Of a stretch of 64,000 nucleotides of DNA, positions 14,034 to 26,200 are shown piece after piece. Made by a program: the position numbers and the translations under genes. This DNA comes from Trochalopteron elliotii (Eukaryota; Chordata; Aves; Passeriformes; Leiothrichidae): assembly GCA_024734555.1 (NCBI GenBank), contig JANPWX010000203.1:661516-725515 (forward strand), read 5' to 3'. A model generated the notes under the pieces. It was given only the letters and a program-made list of their open reading frames with translations. It searched no databases and was not told the DNA's origin. Position 1 is the stretch's first letter. Each line of letters starts with the position of its first letter.

Positions 14034-15413
14034 GCGCAGAAATATATATGTTTATTTTAAAATCTCAGAAGGAACTGTATCCCTGACAAATCACGCACTG
14101 AGAGCCACACCAGCAGGATCTCCAAGAGAATACACAGAGAGACACCAGGCAAAAAAAAAAAAACCCCACTCCTCAGGTGATCCCTGTGTGTGCCTTTGCC
14201 TCTGCCATGTGGATATGGAGCAGAGAGCTATTTTCAGCCGTGCTCTTGGACTGCCCCATGGCCCAAAGTCCTGCCTTTCCAAGGGCTCTGTCCTTCTGGA
14301 AGCTTCAGCAGGAGCACATCAGTGATGCAGCAGAGGTGGCCGGGCTGCTCCCTCCCTGGGTGCTGAGGGAGCTCCAGGCAGGCTGGTGTTTAGCATGGAG
14401 GTGACTCTCCTCCATCCTCAGAGCCTTTGCATTTAAAAATGGCTTGCTATAAATAGGATTGCTGGCTCACTCTTAAGTCTTACTCCCTGCCTTTCTGAGT
14501 AAAAATAGCTTAAATAGGGATGCTGGGGAGACTTGCTAATCTCCGTCATCCTGTCTGTCCCTCCGCTTGCCTTTCTTTCCTTCCTCAAAACAGATCACAG
14601 CATTTGTTGCCCACTCCACTGTGGAAGCTATTTATTGGCATATCCTATTTTTTCTTTTTTCTGATGAGTAACCCAATGCTCTGATGGGGAAAAAAATAAA
14701 AGTACTTATGAGGTAATAAGAATTTTTTTTTTGTGAATGGCAGTATCCAAAGACAAGCAATGACAAGAAAAGCTCCCAGTGCCAACAAGTGCCTGAAGAA
14801 TCAGTGGAATCTTGTTCTTGGAGATGCTCTCTTCAGTGGTCTAAAATATTGAGCTGTGAAAGGCTTTTATTATTAAATACCTCCCATTTTCTGTTATTTT
14901 ATTTTCAACAACACCAATTGTTGTGAAGGGGCAGGGAGGTGAAGACTGAGAAGATAAAGCTTCTTTTGAAGAATTACAATTTCAGATCTCAATTTCGCTG
15001 ATTTCAGAACAGTTCAAATGAAGAGAAAGTGATCATTAAATAGATTATGAAATAACTCAAAATATATCGTGAAACAAGTAATTTAACTGCAGACACCTGC
15101 ACATTCACCTTGAAATAATTAAGTATTCTGATGTATGCTGGAGACCTATGTTGCATAAATGGATTTTTGGAGTATATTTAGAGTTTCAATGACTCAAAAG
15201 AAATAAGACTTCAAAAATGTCAAAAAGTGTACCTTAGAATAAAAATGAATATTTTACTCCCATCTCCAATTTTTAAAGTAGAAGATGGAATCAGTCCTTC
15301 CTCCTGAAAATCTGAAAGACTCCAAGACCAAGAGATTGATAAATGGCATGAGCCAAATAAAATCAAAGGCTAAATGAGTGGTATGTTCAAACAGGACCTT
15401 GATCCTACACACA

Positions 15414-15455
15414 TCTTAACTTTTTAATTAGAGTTCTTAACTTTTTAATTAGAGT
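15414..15455. repeat. 21-bp perfect tandem repeat (2 copies)
   Basis: The unit tcttaactttttaattagag plus t occurs twice without any mismatch, head to tail. The perfect identity suggests a recent slippage event, or a polymorphic site. Confidence 0.95.
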
Positions 15456-15924
15456 AAACTTGATGGAGAACAGGAAAAAGTCCATCTATTTTGCTCCTCA
15501 ATCTAATATCCCAACTTCCCACCCTCAGAAAGATGGTTCATTTTGTTGCTTTCTGCCTTTTTTTTTTTTTTTGGTCACTCCAATTGTTTATTAAATAAGT
15601 AGAGGAGATTATTTCCCCACCCCAAACAACCCCCTCACCTGAGAGGGCAGCATATTTGTTAAGTCTCTTATTCAGTCAGGGACACAAAACGTGAGGTCCA
15701 ACCTGAGCCCAGCTCAGAGACTTGCACACCTCATGAGGTGGAAGAACTTTCTGGATGAATTGATCACCAAAACCCATGAGATTTTCCCAAATAATTGAAA
15801 TCAGCAGCATGTTATGTGAGAAAAGTTCACCCAAGAACAAACAAAATCAAATTCAACTTCTAAACTCTTCCAGATGCAGCAGCACTGAGGAAATTCCTCT
15901 GAAATACATCCCAAATCCTGTGTT

Positions 15925-16370
15925 CATTTCAGGGCTCCTCAATTCAAGGGAGACCTGGAGGGGCTGGAGCGTGTCCAGGGCAGGGCAGGGAGCTGGGGAA
16001 GGGGCTGGAGCCCCAGGAGGGGCTGAGGGAGCTGGGAAAGGGGCTGAGCCTGGAGAAAAGGAGGCTCAGGGGGCACCTTCTCACTCTAAAACTCCATGAG
16101 AGGAGGGTGGAGCCAGGTAGGGGTCGAGGTTTTTCACCATGGAACAAGGGATAGGATGAGAGGAAATGGCCCCAAGTTACACCAGGTAGGTTTAGATTGG
16201 ATATAAGGGAAAAATTCTTCGTGGGAAGGGTTTTCCAGCCTTGGAAGTGTCACCCTCCATAGAGGAATTTGAAGGACCTGCAGATGTGGCACTTGGGGAC
16301 AGGGGTCAGTTCTGGGGGAACAGTTGGCTCAAAGGTCTTTTCCACCTGCAACAATTCCGTGGTAGTATGA
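15925..16370 (+). mobile_element. CR1 LINE 3' end, plus orientation
   Basis: The order of landmarks matches the CR1 3' region: ggctcctcaattcaaggg, gagcctggagaaaaggaggctcagg, accatggaacaagggatagg, gaggaaatggccccaagtt, gtttagattggatataaggg, aaaaattcttc, then gatgtggcacttggggaca and finally ggtcttttccacctgcaaca with the caattccgtgg end. It is 5'-truncated like nearly all CR1 copies. It has lost coding capacity; the GC-rich open frame over 15776-16099 is a by-product. Confidence 0.9.
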
Positions 16371-19300
16371 AATCACAGTCAGGAGGTGTGAGCTGCAATA
16401 AAGCCCTATTTAAGATGGTTTAGAGGTTTGGTTTTTTACAATTTGCAGAGAAGAGCTTCTCTTGGAACCACTCCCCAAAACACCCTCACTGTCACCCACA
16501 TTTTGCTGACCAGCACTACGGGAAGAAGACACAGCACCCACCAGTTTTTAGTGACCCCGATAGAAAAACACGGGGAAAAAGCCTCTTGGAGCTCTCTCAG
16601 TGTGCTCCCACAGCTCAGAAAGACACAGATTCTGTGGTTTGCTGCCCACTAGTGTCCTGTGGCTCCAGCTCCAGCACAGCCCCTGCCCACACCACTGAAG
16701 GAAATCCCTCCGGAGATCCCCCAGCACCTGGGGGAGCAGCACACCCCAAGCACAGCAGAAACACACCTTTGGGAACAGGCACAGATATCCCCATGTCCTC
16801 TGACTGCCCAGCAATAGCAGTTTTTCTCCCCTTGGCACTTGGTGATTAATTAATAGCTATTCATAGCGCGGGTAACACTGGATTAAAAACACCCTGGGCT
16901 GTGCTGTGCCATCCACACACAGGCACCAACACTTCCTGCACATCCATTCAACTTCCCAAGGTGAGGCTGTGGGTACACAATTCCACACAAGCTCTGCAGG
17001 TCTCTCAGTACATTTCTACTGAGACAGCAGCTTGCTCTTTTGCTCGGATGTTGCATCCCCAGCTCTGAGAATCACCATTTTCTTTGGGGAGCCTCAGCAC
17101 CAGCGTGGCTCTGGCTCCTCATCCTCCAGCCTAACCCCTGCTCTCAGTTCAGTGTGATCCTTTTCTCCATCTTCCAGAACGCTGCTAAAACACACCCTGA
17201 CGGATAGACGGCAGGGAGAGGATTCAAACAGGAAATCATTTTAATGGAAATGTATTTTTAGTGTCATCTGTGCTGTATTGGTGCCTCCCGATGCTCGATT
17301 GATTTCAGCAGAGCATCTGTGGGCAACGGGCATGTAAGAAATGCAGCCAGAGAGAAGCCTGGAAATGGGCTCAGCACATACTGAGTGACACTGAAAAACC
17401 CTCATCTCTGAAAGCAGCACCTGAACTAGCCTGATCACAGTCATTGCCAAAAAGGGGCAGGATTTTGAAGGAGGCCATTCTCCCCTCAGAGCCTTCCCCT
17501 CACCGTAATTAGTGAAATGCCCCATTGCTAATTACGACCAGGCTACAGGGAGACTTGTGCTGCTCATTTGAAATGCTCACCTCTGGAATACTCAGGGCAG
17601 AGTAACAGGGAAGGTGGTGCAGGCAGAGTAACCCTGAAAGGCAACTCCAAAGCCTTGCTCAGGATTAGAACTGCATGACTCAGGCTTTCAAGGTAGTGAA
17701 TTCAGCTGCAGAGCTCCCACTGATGTCTATATCATCCCACGCACTTTCCAGGGCTGCAATACATTTATGGTTAATAGTTACCTGTATTCTTAAGGAACTC
17801 TCAGCAACAAGAGTTTAAAACCCTCATGAAATACATAAACTTTAACCAGGTATTTGGGGAGGTTTTTGTTTCAGGCTTCAGAAATACTAATTGGATGGAA
17901 GAGAGTGTCAGTACTTTATTGTCCCCAGAAGGAAGCTATTTCACAAACATAAAGCCTTCCCAGTGACACTGCTCATATCTAATTTGACAAAATGTATTTG
18001 TGCTGAGTGACTGTAGGGAAATATGGGGGCCAACCTTGTTATTATTATTCAGATGGTTCCCATTATCTCCAACAGAAATTAAGCCCAAGACTATAACTGC
18101 AGAGTTAAATCCATGGGTTTATTTTTAACCTCTTTGTCCCCTCAAAAAAAGAAAAAAATCAAAACCAACACGAATGTGAACAGTCTTACATATTTTAAAG
18201 CTAAACTCAGAATGAGATTTAACACAATGGAAAACCACTTATACCTGTGCTGGTGTTTTAAGCAAACCTGGTGTGGTGCCATAAGGGGTTAGAAAAGGCA
18301 ATGACGGAAGCCAAGCAGGGACCTGTCCGTCCCCCCTCACCAGATACACTCATAAAAGAGCCCTGCCTGTCACACAATGGAGTTCAGATGGAGTTATAGA
18401 TAGAATAATGAAAATAAATGTGTACGTGACATATCTATTTATATATGCAGTCATTTCCTTCAAAGAGATACATATCTGATATGACACTGCATTAAAATCT
18501 GAAGTCCTTTAAAAACATTATTCTCCGACTCTTGACTCTGATAAAATGGCCCTAATAAGTCCTAATGAGTGTTACCAATGAATAAAATCATCTTATCCAG
18601 TCTTACCATGAAGGTAGGTGCCATTTTCTTCAAAAATTTCCCTTTAAAAGACCCTAAAAATCTACATTTTGACATCAAGTGTGTTGCCAGAAACAAACAG
18701 ACTTTTTAAGTTGCAAAGAATCGTTGAACCACCCACTACATGTTTTCACAATGCTTTCATCTTGGAATATTCCTATACACAAAAACCATTTAATTTTAGT
18801 CCCCCAGGAGTCACAAATGTACAGATGTTGCTGTGTGGCAGCACAGAATCCATGCAGATGCATCCATCATGTACACATTACACTCTTCAGTCTTTGGGAG
18901 ACAAATTCAGGTTTGACTGTGATCCAAAAACACATGGAAACTGAAAGTGAAATTACTGCTGACTTCATAGATCAAGGAATAAATCGAAGTGATTTTCATG
19001 GTACTTTGACCTCATAGAGCAAAAATTATTCTGTTCTTCAAAAAATCCCTTGCAAGGAGGACTAACTAGGTTAGAACATAGAATTTGTGGCATCAGTACA
19101 GTAGGAAAAAAAATCTGCTTTTTCTTTTTTTTTAATAAGATTTCTGGAGAGAAACAGGGTTCATTTCTATGCAAATCTAGTTTTCAATGAATAGCCCTGG
19201 TCAGAGTGCACTTCCAGGCTGATTCTTTCTGTCCTATTAACACCAAATCTCTCCCTCCAAGGTATCTGGCTGGAGAGGACAGAGAGAAAGGCACAGCGCT

Positions 19301-20400
19301 GCTGCCTGTCAAAAATAAATAAATAAATAGATAGATAATTCCTTAATGTTAAAACTTGTTGCAGTTTCCTTACCACCAAATGGAATGCAAAAAAACCCCA
19401 AAAAATTCCAAGTTTACACTTTGGGGGATTTGAATCCTTTCGTATATTCCGAGGCACGCGGGACACAAAAAAATGTTTTAAGGTCGCTCTAAATCCACAC
19501 ATTTAAGATTCACCTCCTGATTTCTGCCCTCCCCAGCGCTTCACACTGGACCAGCCATGCTTGTCAATGCATTTTCTCATCCAGTGTCTACTTAAGGAGA
19601 TGTGAAGGCACCCTCATCCAGCATTCATCCCTCACCCTCTGCCAGAGGTTCAATTAATTCCATCCTTCAGGAAAACCTCACACTTTGTGCCCTGTGCTCC
19701 TCTCTCATTCATTCCACACAAGAAACCTTTTTATACCCCCTGCTCTACCTGCTTTGCCTATTTCGAGAATTGTGTGTTTAATCTGATTTATCTGGCAGGG
19801 TGCAAAGTATTACAGGCAATGTTACGTTCTCGGATCGGAGGAGGCAGTGCAATAGAATAGCTGGCACCCCAGAATAATTTGTTTTCTGTCCTTAAAACTG
19901 CAGTGCTGAACGTGCATTTTCAATAAAACTTCAGCAATTTAAGCATATTTTTACACATGCCACGGTTTTCAATCACATATATCTGAATGTTCCAAAATAC
20001 CCCAACCCACTATTAAAAACGCACAGAAACTGCAATAAATGTTTGTCAGTCAGAGAGTTGGCAGAAGGAAAAAAAAAATTAAAGAATAACAGGTTTACCC
20101 TTATTCTATCCCCACTCTAATTTCCCCTTCCTAACTTTATAATTGACTAAAAGTCTTCAACCTTTCCAGATGATGTAATGCTTATCCGTGCATATTTTTA
20201 CATAAATGAGTGAGGAAAAAAAAAATTCAGAGCAGGTACCTTCACGGAGAAATGATGAAAGTGAAATAAATTTTAAATACTACTTTTTAAATATATGTAG
20301 AAACGTAAGGTGAAAGCAGAGGGCGAATAAAAAAGAAAATGTGAAAGGAAGCAATATCTCAATGCGACCGCTTAGGATGAAAAGCCCTTCAAACCATCCC
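16371..20400. other. Non-coding DNA, no gene seen
   Basis: No defensible exon was found. The stretch contains the inverted TAATTA pair at 17504-17536, within a patch (about 17150-17560) that keeps CpGs and looks less decayed than its neighbours. It also has a short AAAT/GATA simple tract near 19311-19337 and several poly-A runs. From about 19.8 kb the sequence becomes richer in CpG towards the GC patch at 20.46 kb. Confidence 0.55.
17504..17536. promoter_or_regulatory. Inverted pair of TAATTA homeodomain-type sites
   Basis: cgtaattag (17504-17512) and ctaattacg (17528-17536) are exact reverse complements separated by 15 bp. Each holds a TAATTA core, the preferred site of many paired-like and Antennapedia-class homeodomains. 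The CpG on each arm is retained, which is unusual in AT-rich intronic DNA and hints at constraint. This reads as a candidate enhancer element, not as proof of one. Confidence 0.35.
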
Positions 20401-20728
20401 CGTGCGCGCTGACGGATTTCTACGGCACTTGGCAAAAAAAAAAATTCTGTACTTTTCCAGATGAGAAAAGAAAGAAAGAAAAAGCGCCTCTCTGCCTCCT
20501 CGCCTCTGCGAGCACCGTTTCATTCCGAAGGAGGCAGGCACGGAGGTGCCGGGGCTGTCACTTTGCGAGGTGAGCGACTTTCAGCGATCGCGGCGCTCCC
20601 GCTCCTCGCCCTTCTCTCTCTCCCCGCGGCTCCCGCAGCCGGCACGACGCTCCCGGCACAAAAATCCACCACCGCGACCCGCTCCCCTTCCCGGCCGCCA
20701 CAAGGAGGAGAAGGATTGGGGACAAGGG
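20401..20728. promoter_or_regulatory. CpG-rich patch, left of assembly gap
   Basis: CpG density rises sharply here, with cgcg, gcgatcgcgg and ccgcggctcccgcagccgg. From 20571 the sequence tgagcgactttcagcgatcg resembles the main island at 32252 (tgagcggctttgagccatca, about 23 of 30 positions over the longer comparison). Further on, gcggctcccgcagcc and ggggacaaggg occur exactly and in the same order in both places. It is probably part of a CpG island or a diverged duplicate of the 32-33 kb island, cut by the gap. Open frames across it are not credible because they run through the Ns. Confidence 0.55.
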
Positions 20729-21013
20729 NNNNNNNNNNNNNNNNNNNNNNNNNNNNNNNNNNNNNNNNNNNNNNNNNNNNNNNNNNNNNNNNNNNNNNNN
20801 NNNNNNNNNNNNNNNNNNNNNNNNNNNNNNNNNNNNNNNNNNNNNNNNNNNNNNNNNNNNNNNNNNNNNNNNNNNNNNNNNNNNNNNNNNNNNNNNNNNN
20901 NNNNNNNNNNNNNNNNNNNNNNNNNNNNNNNNNNNNNNNNNNNNNNNNNNNNNNNNNNNNNNNNNNNNNNNNNNNNNNNNNNNNNNNNNNNNNNNNNNNN
21001 NNNNNNNNNNNNN
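20729..21013. other. Assembly gap, 285 N
   Basis: A run of 285 unknown bases lies between CpG-rich flanks. GC-rich promoter and first-exon DNA is a common cause of such dropouts in bird assemblies. The non-round length suggests an estimated gap size. Confidence 1.
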
Positions 21014-21090
21014 CTCCCGGCGCGGCGGAGGGACCAGCGCTAACCCCAGCCCTCCCTCCGCAGCCTTAAAGCACCACCGGGTCCGCACAG
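21014..21090. repeat. 77-bp exact copy of sequence at 32934-33010
   Basis: From the first base after the gap, ctcccggcgcggcggaggga through gggtccgcacag is identical to 32934-33010. Identity then stops abruptly: tggaaaaacc follows here and cgcggggaaa at the other locus. Its position at a contig edge makes a mis-join plausible, but the similarity of the left flank supports a real duplication as well. Confidence 0.95.
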
Positions 21091-21314
21091 TGGAAAAACC
21101 CAAGACCAATAGAAGGAGGCAGCAGAATTTCCCTGCCTCTCAATAGTTGGCTGAACTGCGGCCGTTTTGGCATCAGCTGAGTTGTATATGACTAATGTGT
21201 TGACAAGTCGTGTGGGGGGAACTGGAGGAGGGGGCCCTTCTAGAAGGTCACAGCCCAGACAGGCGAGTGCATCAAATAATTGACTGGGATTCTGTGCACC
21301 GCTGAAGGGAAATG

Positions 21315-21342
21315 CACACACACACAACACACACACACACAC
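21315..21342. repeat. (CA)n microsatellite
   Basis: This is a run of CA dinucleotides with one interruption (cacaacac). It is short and probably polymorphic in length. Confidence 0.95.
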
Positions 21343-23188
21343 ATCTTGCAGTGCTTACACAGGTCCAGGTACTATTTGGCCTTTTCATCTGCGTCTCTTT
21401 CTGTGGCGAGACGTTTTTTTCCTCCCGTAGTGAAAGAGTAAATTGCAGTCTCTCTAACTAAAAGCAATTTCTGCGCCTATTCTTTCTTCACATCTGTGAT
21501 GTGAAGGTTGGTCTATAAAGGAAAAGGGAAAAAAGGAAAAAAAGGGGGGGAAAATATTTAATGAAGACGGCTAAAAAAATCAATATTGTGAAATACATAA
21601 CAGCATTAGGGCAACTCTGGATTTAAGCTGTAAAGATGAAAAGCAAACACAACAAAGCAATAAGGAATCTCAGCCTGCAGAATCCCTGGTGTGTTACCAA
21701 CAGGATGACTTCACATTTGGGGGACAGTTTTTTGGTTTTTTTTAAGAAAATGCTTTATAGCACCAGACATTGCCCTGCTGCCAACACCCTGCCTTGTGCA
21801 CTGCAATGAAATCCAAGGAAGGACGTCCCCCAGAAAGACATTGGGATGGACATCTGCAGGAAGCTCAGCAGCAGCAGAACTGGGCAGGGAAAGGAGATCT
21901 GTCTGGAGATGTCTCTGAAGCCATAGAGCACAGATCAGAACACATCCCTGAGATGATGTATAAGGCCCTTCTTTCTAATTCTTGAGAAAACCAAACTGAG
22001 GGACAGGGAAAGCCAGCAGGAGAGAGCTCAATTCCCTGCATCCCATTTGGGCTGGGCTATCAGCCAGGAGAGACTGAAGCAGTGAAGGGAAAGCAGGAGA
22101 GATGAGAGCAATATTGGGCAGGGAACCATGGCTGCATTTAAGGAAAAAAGATGTGGGCAACCAGGGAGGCTCTTCAGGGGAAAACAGAATCTTATGCTGT
22201 TAAACAAAAATTAAAGAGAGAAGTGCAAATGTCTTGGGGGAGAACAAAAAAAATAATTTAAAAAAAGAAAGAAAAAGAGAGAAATTTGGTTTTATTGGGA
22301 GTGAAGTTCTGTTAAAAATAACAATACTTTAATCTGTTTAGAAGAGAGCTAGTGACTAGCAGAAATGTTTAAGTATAGATTTGAGAGCATTTGGGAGAAG
22401 TTCATGACAGATTTGTTCAGGCAGCTCTTTCAGAATTGCTTCGTTTCCTCTTCTGAAGCCCAAAACATGTTTGGGGCTTAAGAGATATGATGTTCTAGAC
22501 GTTCTACAATGACAGAACAAATAAACCTCCTCCTTATACCTTTTACTCATCTACATAACTCTGGTAGCCCTTGGCAAATTTCAGCTTCCTGCAGAGCTGT
22601 CTTAAACACGTTTCTGCACATTTCCGTTCGTTTACAACAACCACAGCAGCTGCGAACTAAAAGAGTAAATCTTTAATTTGTTCTTCAGAGGCACCAAAAA
22701 GCAAAGGGACCAACTTCCCGAGGGTATTTAACGTTTTTTTAGCAGAATCCAACCAACTAGGCAGCATAATCCTTGTCCTGAGCTGGTTTAAGGAGGGGGG
22801 GAGGAAGGCAGGATGCAATTTTGCATGAGAGCAGGGTTCACTGGTCCTGCTGCTCAGGGAATGACTTGACTGAAACCTAAATTCAATCTGTCAAAGTGGA
22901 GGAAGAAGACTATATGATAACTTCCACTCAAAGTACATGAAATCAGTCAGGATGCTACTTTTCAAGTCTGGAAAATCAAGCTTGATCAGGCTTCAGCTGC
23001 TCAAGGCTACTCAAGGTCATGAAGGAGAATCCCCATTTATGGGGTTTTTGTTGTTGTTTGTTTGATTAAAATGTAATGTCTTGGATTAAGTGGCTGGAAA
23101 TTATTTGGTTCTTCCTAAAACAAATTCAACAGTTTTCCAGCTAAGTATCTCAGTTAAACTCTGCATATAACTATATCTTCTCTGGAAA

Positions 23189-23282
23189 AAAAAAACAAAA
23201 ACAAAAACAAAACCAAACACCAAAAAACCAACCAAACAAACAAACAAACACACAAAAAACAAACAAACAAAAAAAACACCCC
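23189..23282. repeat. A/C-only low-complexity tract
   Basis: About 90 bp are made only of A and C, in caaa, caaaa and ccaa units. It is a degenerate simple repeat. The T/G-only complement yields a spurious hydrophobic frame on the minus strand. Confidence 0.9.
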
Positions 23283-26200
23283 CTTTTGAAGTTATTGATT
23301 TAGTTGTAGGGATCAAAAACCTTAAAACAGTCTCAAATTCTTAGTCTGGGTTTAGATCATCTACTGGCTGACTGTATGAAGTTGACCATCCTTGCTTTCT
23401 GCAGCTGCCACACAGCTTGGAGAGGAAGATCTCTTAAAGTTAACAGAGGTATAGCAACAATTCAAACCAGCTGATGATCACCCTGAATGCATCCCAGGCA
23501 ACTTTTCAGGTCACACTGTACTGCAGGAGGCACAAGGAGAAGATTTGATATTAGTACCTCACTGAAACCCCAAAGTGTTTGAGCCTTGAGGTTCCAATGG
23601 GATATCCAGAACATTTTTCTGACAGTTCTGGCCACGCACATTCCAGTTCTCCCCTGATCCACCAGCATGAAGAACATGCACAAACACCACCAGCATGATC
23701 AGTCTGACTACATCCCACCCAGCCACCAGCTTGCAGTTGAAATACTCCCACTGAAAACCACAGGAAGGGTTTGATGGTGAGGTCTGCACACCAAATTTGC
23801 AATGCACCTGCATCATGTTCTCACCTTAAGCAAAACACACAAGGAATGACCACAGAGACCAACACAAATAAGAGCTGCCTCGTGGAAACCCTTTGTGAAA
23901 ACGAAGTAAGTTGAAAATTAAGGATCCAAATGGTTGAATGTTTTCACATCCCCACTTTGGAAGATGATGTATCTGGTGGATGACTCCTATAACAAGCCTT
24001 GCAGGGAAATTCTTCCTTCAAAGAAAAAGATAAAATGGTCTGTCTACAATAAGTCTGCATTGATTGGGACTTAAAAAAGAAAAAAAAACCCAAAAGAATC
24101 TTCCAAGGAGCAGCAGCTCCTTGTAATTGGTAATTGGTTCTATTCAGATCGTGGATGGTTTCATAGGCTTTGGGCTTTAGGGAACTCAGTCAAATATCTG
24201 CCATTGAAGCATTCAGCTATTCAAACAGAGCCCCTCATTGTCATTCAGAATGCAAAAAAAAAAAAAAAACTCATTTGCAATTTCAGCTTTGAAAGTGGTT
24301 TTAAAAGCACCTGAAGGAAGAAAGAATGGGAGGGAAGTAGAGAGGAAGTGAAGGGAAAGCGTGGTGAGAGAGGAAGTTCTCAACAGTCAGAAGACCTGGG
24401 GAAATGAAACAATAAAAAAATGAACATGCCTGAAATCAGAATCTCAGGGAATGACCAGCCCAGTTTCTGGGAGAGATGGCACCTTGGCTCAGTCATCCCT
24501 CAGTTTCTAAATCATTCTGTCTCTCCTCATTACTGACCTCTTTCCCTGTCTGGAGTTTTCTAGACTATTTTCTTTTAGCATAGCAATTTGAAAGGAAAAT
24601 ATGAGTTATTATGTTGTAGACTAGGTAAAGATAACCACAGAGGGATATAACTAAGGAAACTCAGTTATACATTTAGTCACGACTTTCATTTTAATAAGAT
24701 TTAGAAATTTTTCGGTTCTGCTAAGAAAGGAATTGTAGTCCCAGTCAGTTTAAAAACAAAACCAAAGAAAGCAGCATAGCCCCCTGAGATAATAACAATA
24801 AAGAAACAAAACCTGGAATAGCTCAAGTAGCATTTTTTTAACCTTTTTAAATGAAAATATGCAAAGAGTTTGTGAATATTTGGATGAAATATAGTTCAAA
24901 GCATTTGAATCTCGATCTTCTGAAACAAACTGTGAAATGTTCTCCATCTTCTCTCTGATTCATATCTGTTTGAAAGATGGCAAGCTTGAACCACTCTTGC
25001 CCAAATTTTCAGGTAAACTAAAGCTTTGTCACTGCACCCATAATAAAGGGAGATAAACTCAAAGAGGGATAAAGGGACCAGGGGTTAAGAAGGGAAGAGG
25101 AGAAGTGGGAAAGCTTTTTAGAAGCTTCCATCACTCTGGAAACAGGAGAATCAAAAGCCTTGTGAGAACAGGTTTTCCTCAGAAGACTTCATGCCCGATT
25201 TGATACTGGAAAGATTCAGATAAATGTTGAATGCTTGTCAAAACCAATCGCTAAACCTTCTGATATTCACTGGCTACCAAGCTTAATGCTCATATCTATA
25301 AGCTCACAGTCAGCCATTTTTTATCAGGGCAAGCTGCAAAAAATTAAATATTTTCCACGAGACACTTAAGAATGGAAAAGGAATTTTTGGGTTCTGTAAA
25401 GTGCCATTAAGAAGATACCAGTTGAAAAGCTCTGTTTGTTACCGTGCATCTGGGAATGCTCAAGATGGAGAAACAAAATCTTAATCATCCGCATGCAACT
25501 ACTTGTGAAAGCATCTGTGCTGCTGATACCTATCTATTCCACCCCAAAAATGCAAGGGAATAGCTACAATTTGCTTCATTTGAAGCCATTGACTGCTCCA
25601 AGCTGATCATGTGCAGGAATATTGCTATCTGGCAAAAAAATGTGCTCTCTCGCATGACCTGTTCTTACAGTACACACACAATTAGCCATTCAGTCTTGAT
25701 ATGCTCATGAATTAAAGCAGCAGCTTTCAAAACACTCTGGATGGCTTAATACACACTGAGCTTTAAAGCAGAAAATGGGGATTTTTTTTATTTATTTTTT
25801 TTTTTTTTGCCCTGCCTGAAGTTACTCTTTTCTCGTGCAGCTCATTCCTGAGGTTCCAGTAGCATTTGGAAGAGGTGAACAAGCCAGCTTTCCCCATTAG
25901 GTGGTTCTGTGAGCACAGGATCAGTGGGAAAAGGAATTTCCTCTGGATATTTGGTCAGAAGGCTGAAGACCTAAGTCAGATGTCTATGATTTTTTCCAAT
26001 TTTTTCAACAACTTGGAGCGGGATTAGTCTCTCTCTCTCCTCTGCCCAGGTGAGTGTTTATACTCTTAAACACATATTAAATGAATTAATTTATTAATTA
26101 ATGCAATGAATTAATTATATTCTACTTAAATTCAATAAGAAAATGGATTGAGACTGGACAGCAGGTTCAAAAGTTATTAGAGAGAAGGAGGAGAGCAGCT

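Larger units (their letters stand above)
9263..15924. other. Non-coding DNA, no gene seen
   Basis: No convincing exon was found. The stretch holds a 121-bp tandem duplication (10833-11075), an AT-only simple region (11567-11655), a perfect 16-bp palindrome in a CpG-retaining patch (14018-14033) and a 21-bp perfect tandem repeat (15414-15455), plus scattered poly-A/T runs such as 13360-13377 and 15558-15572. The GC-richer part at 11.7-12.2 kb contains overlapping open frames on both strands but no start, splice or family signal that I trust. Confidence 0.6.

Noticed and set aside
20461..21109. Open frames of 165-202 codons across the N gap
   Set aside because: They are open only because Ns contain no stops. 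The real sequence there is unknown.
22463..22472. p53-type decamer aaacatgttt
   Set aside because: Single AT-rich decamers of this pattern are expected by chance many times in 64 kb.
24101..24124. 8-bp inverted repeat caaggagc / gctccttg
   Set aside because: Too short to be meaningful in 64 kb.
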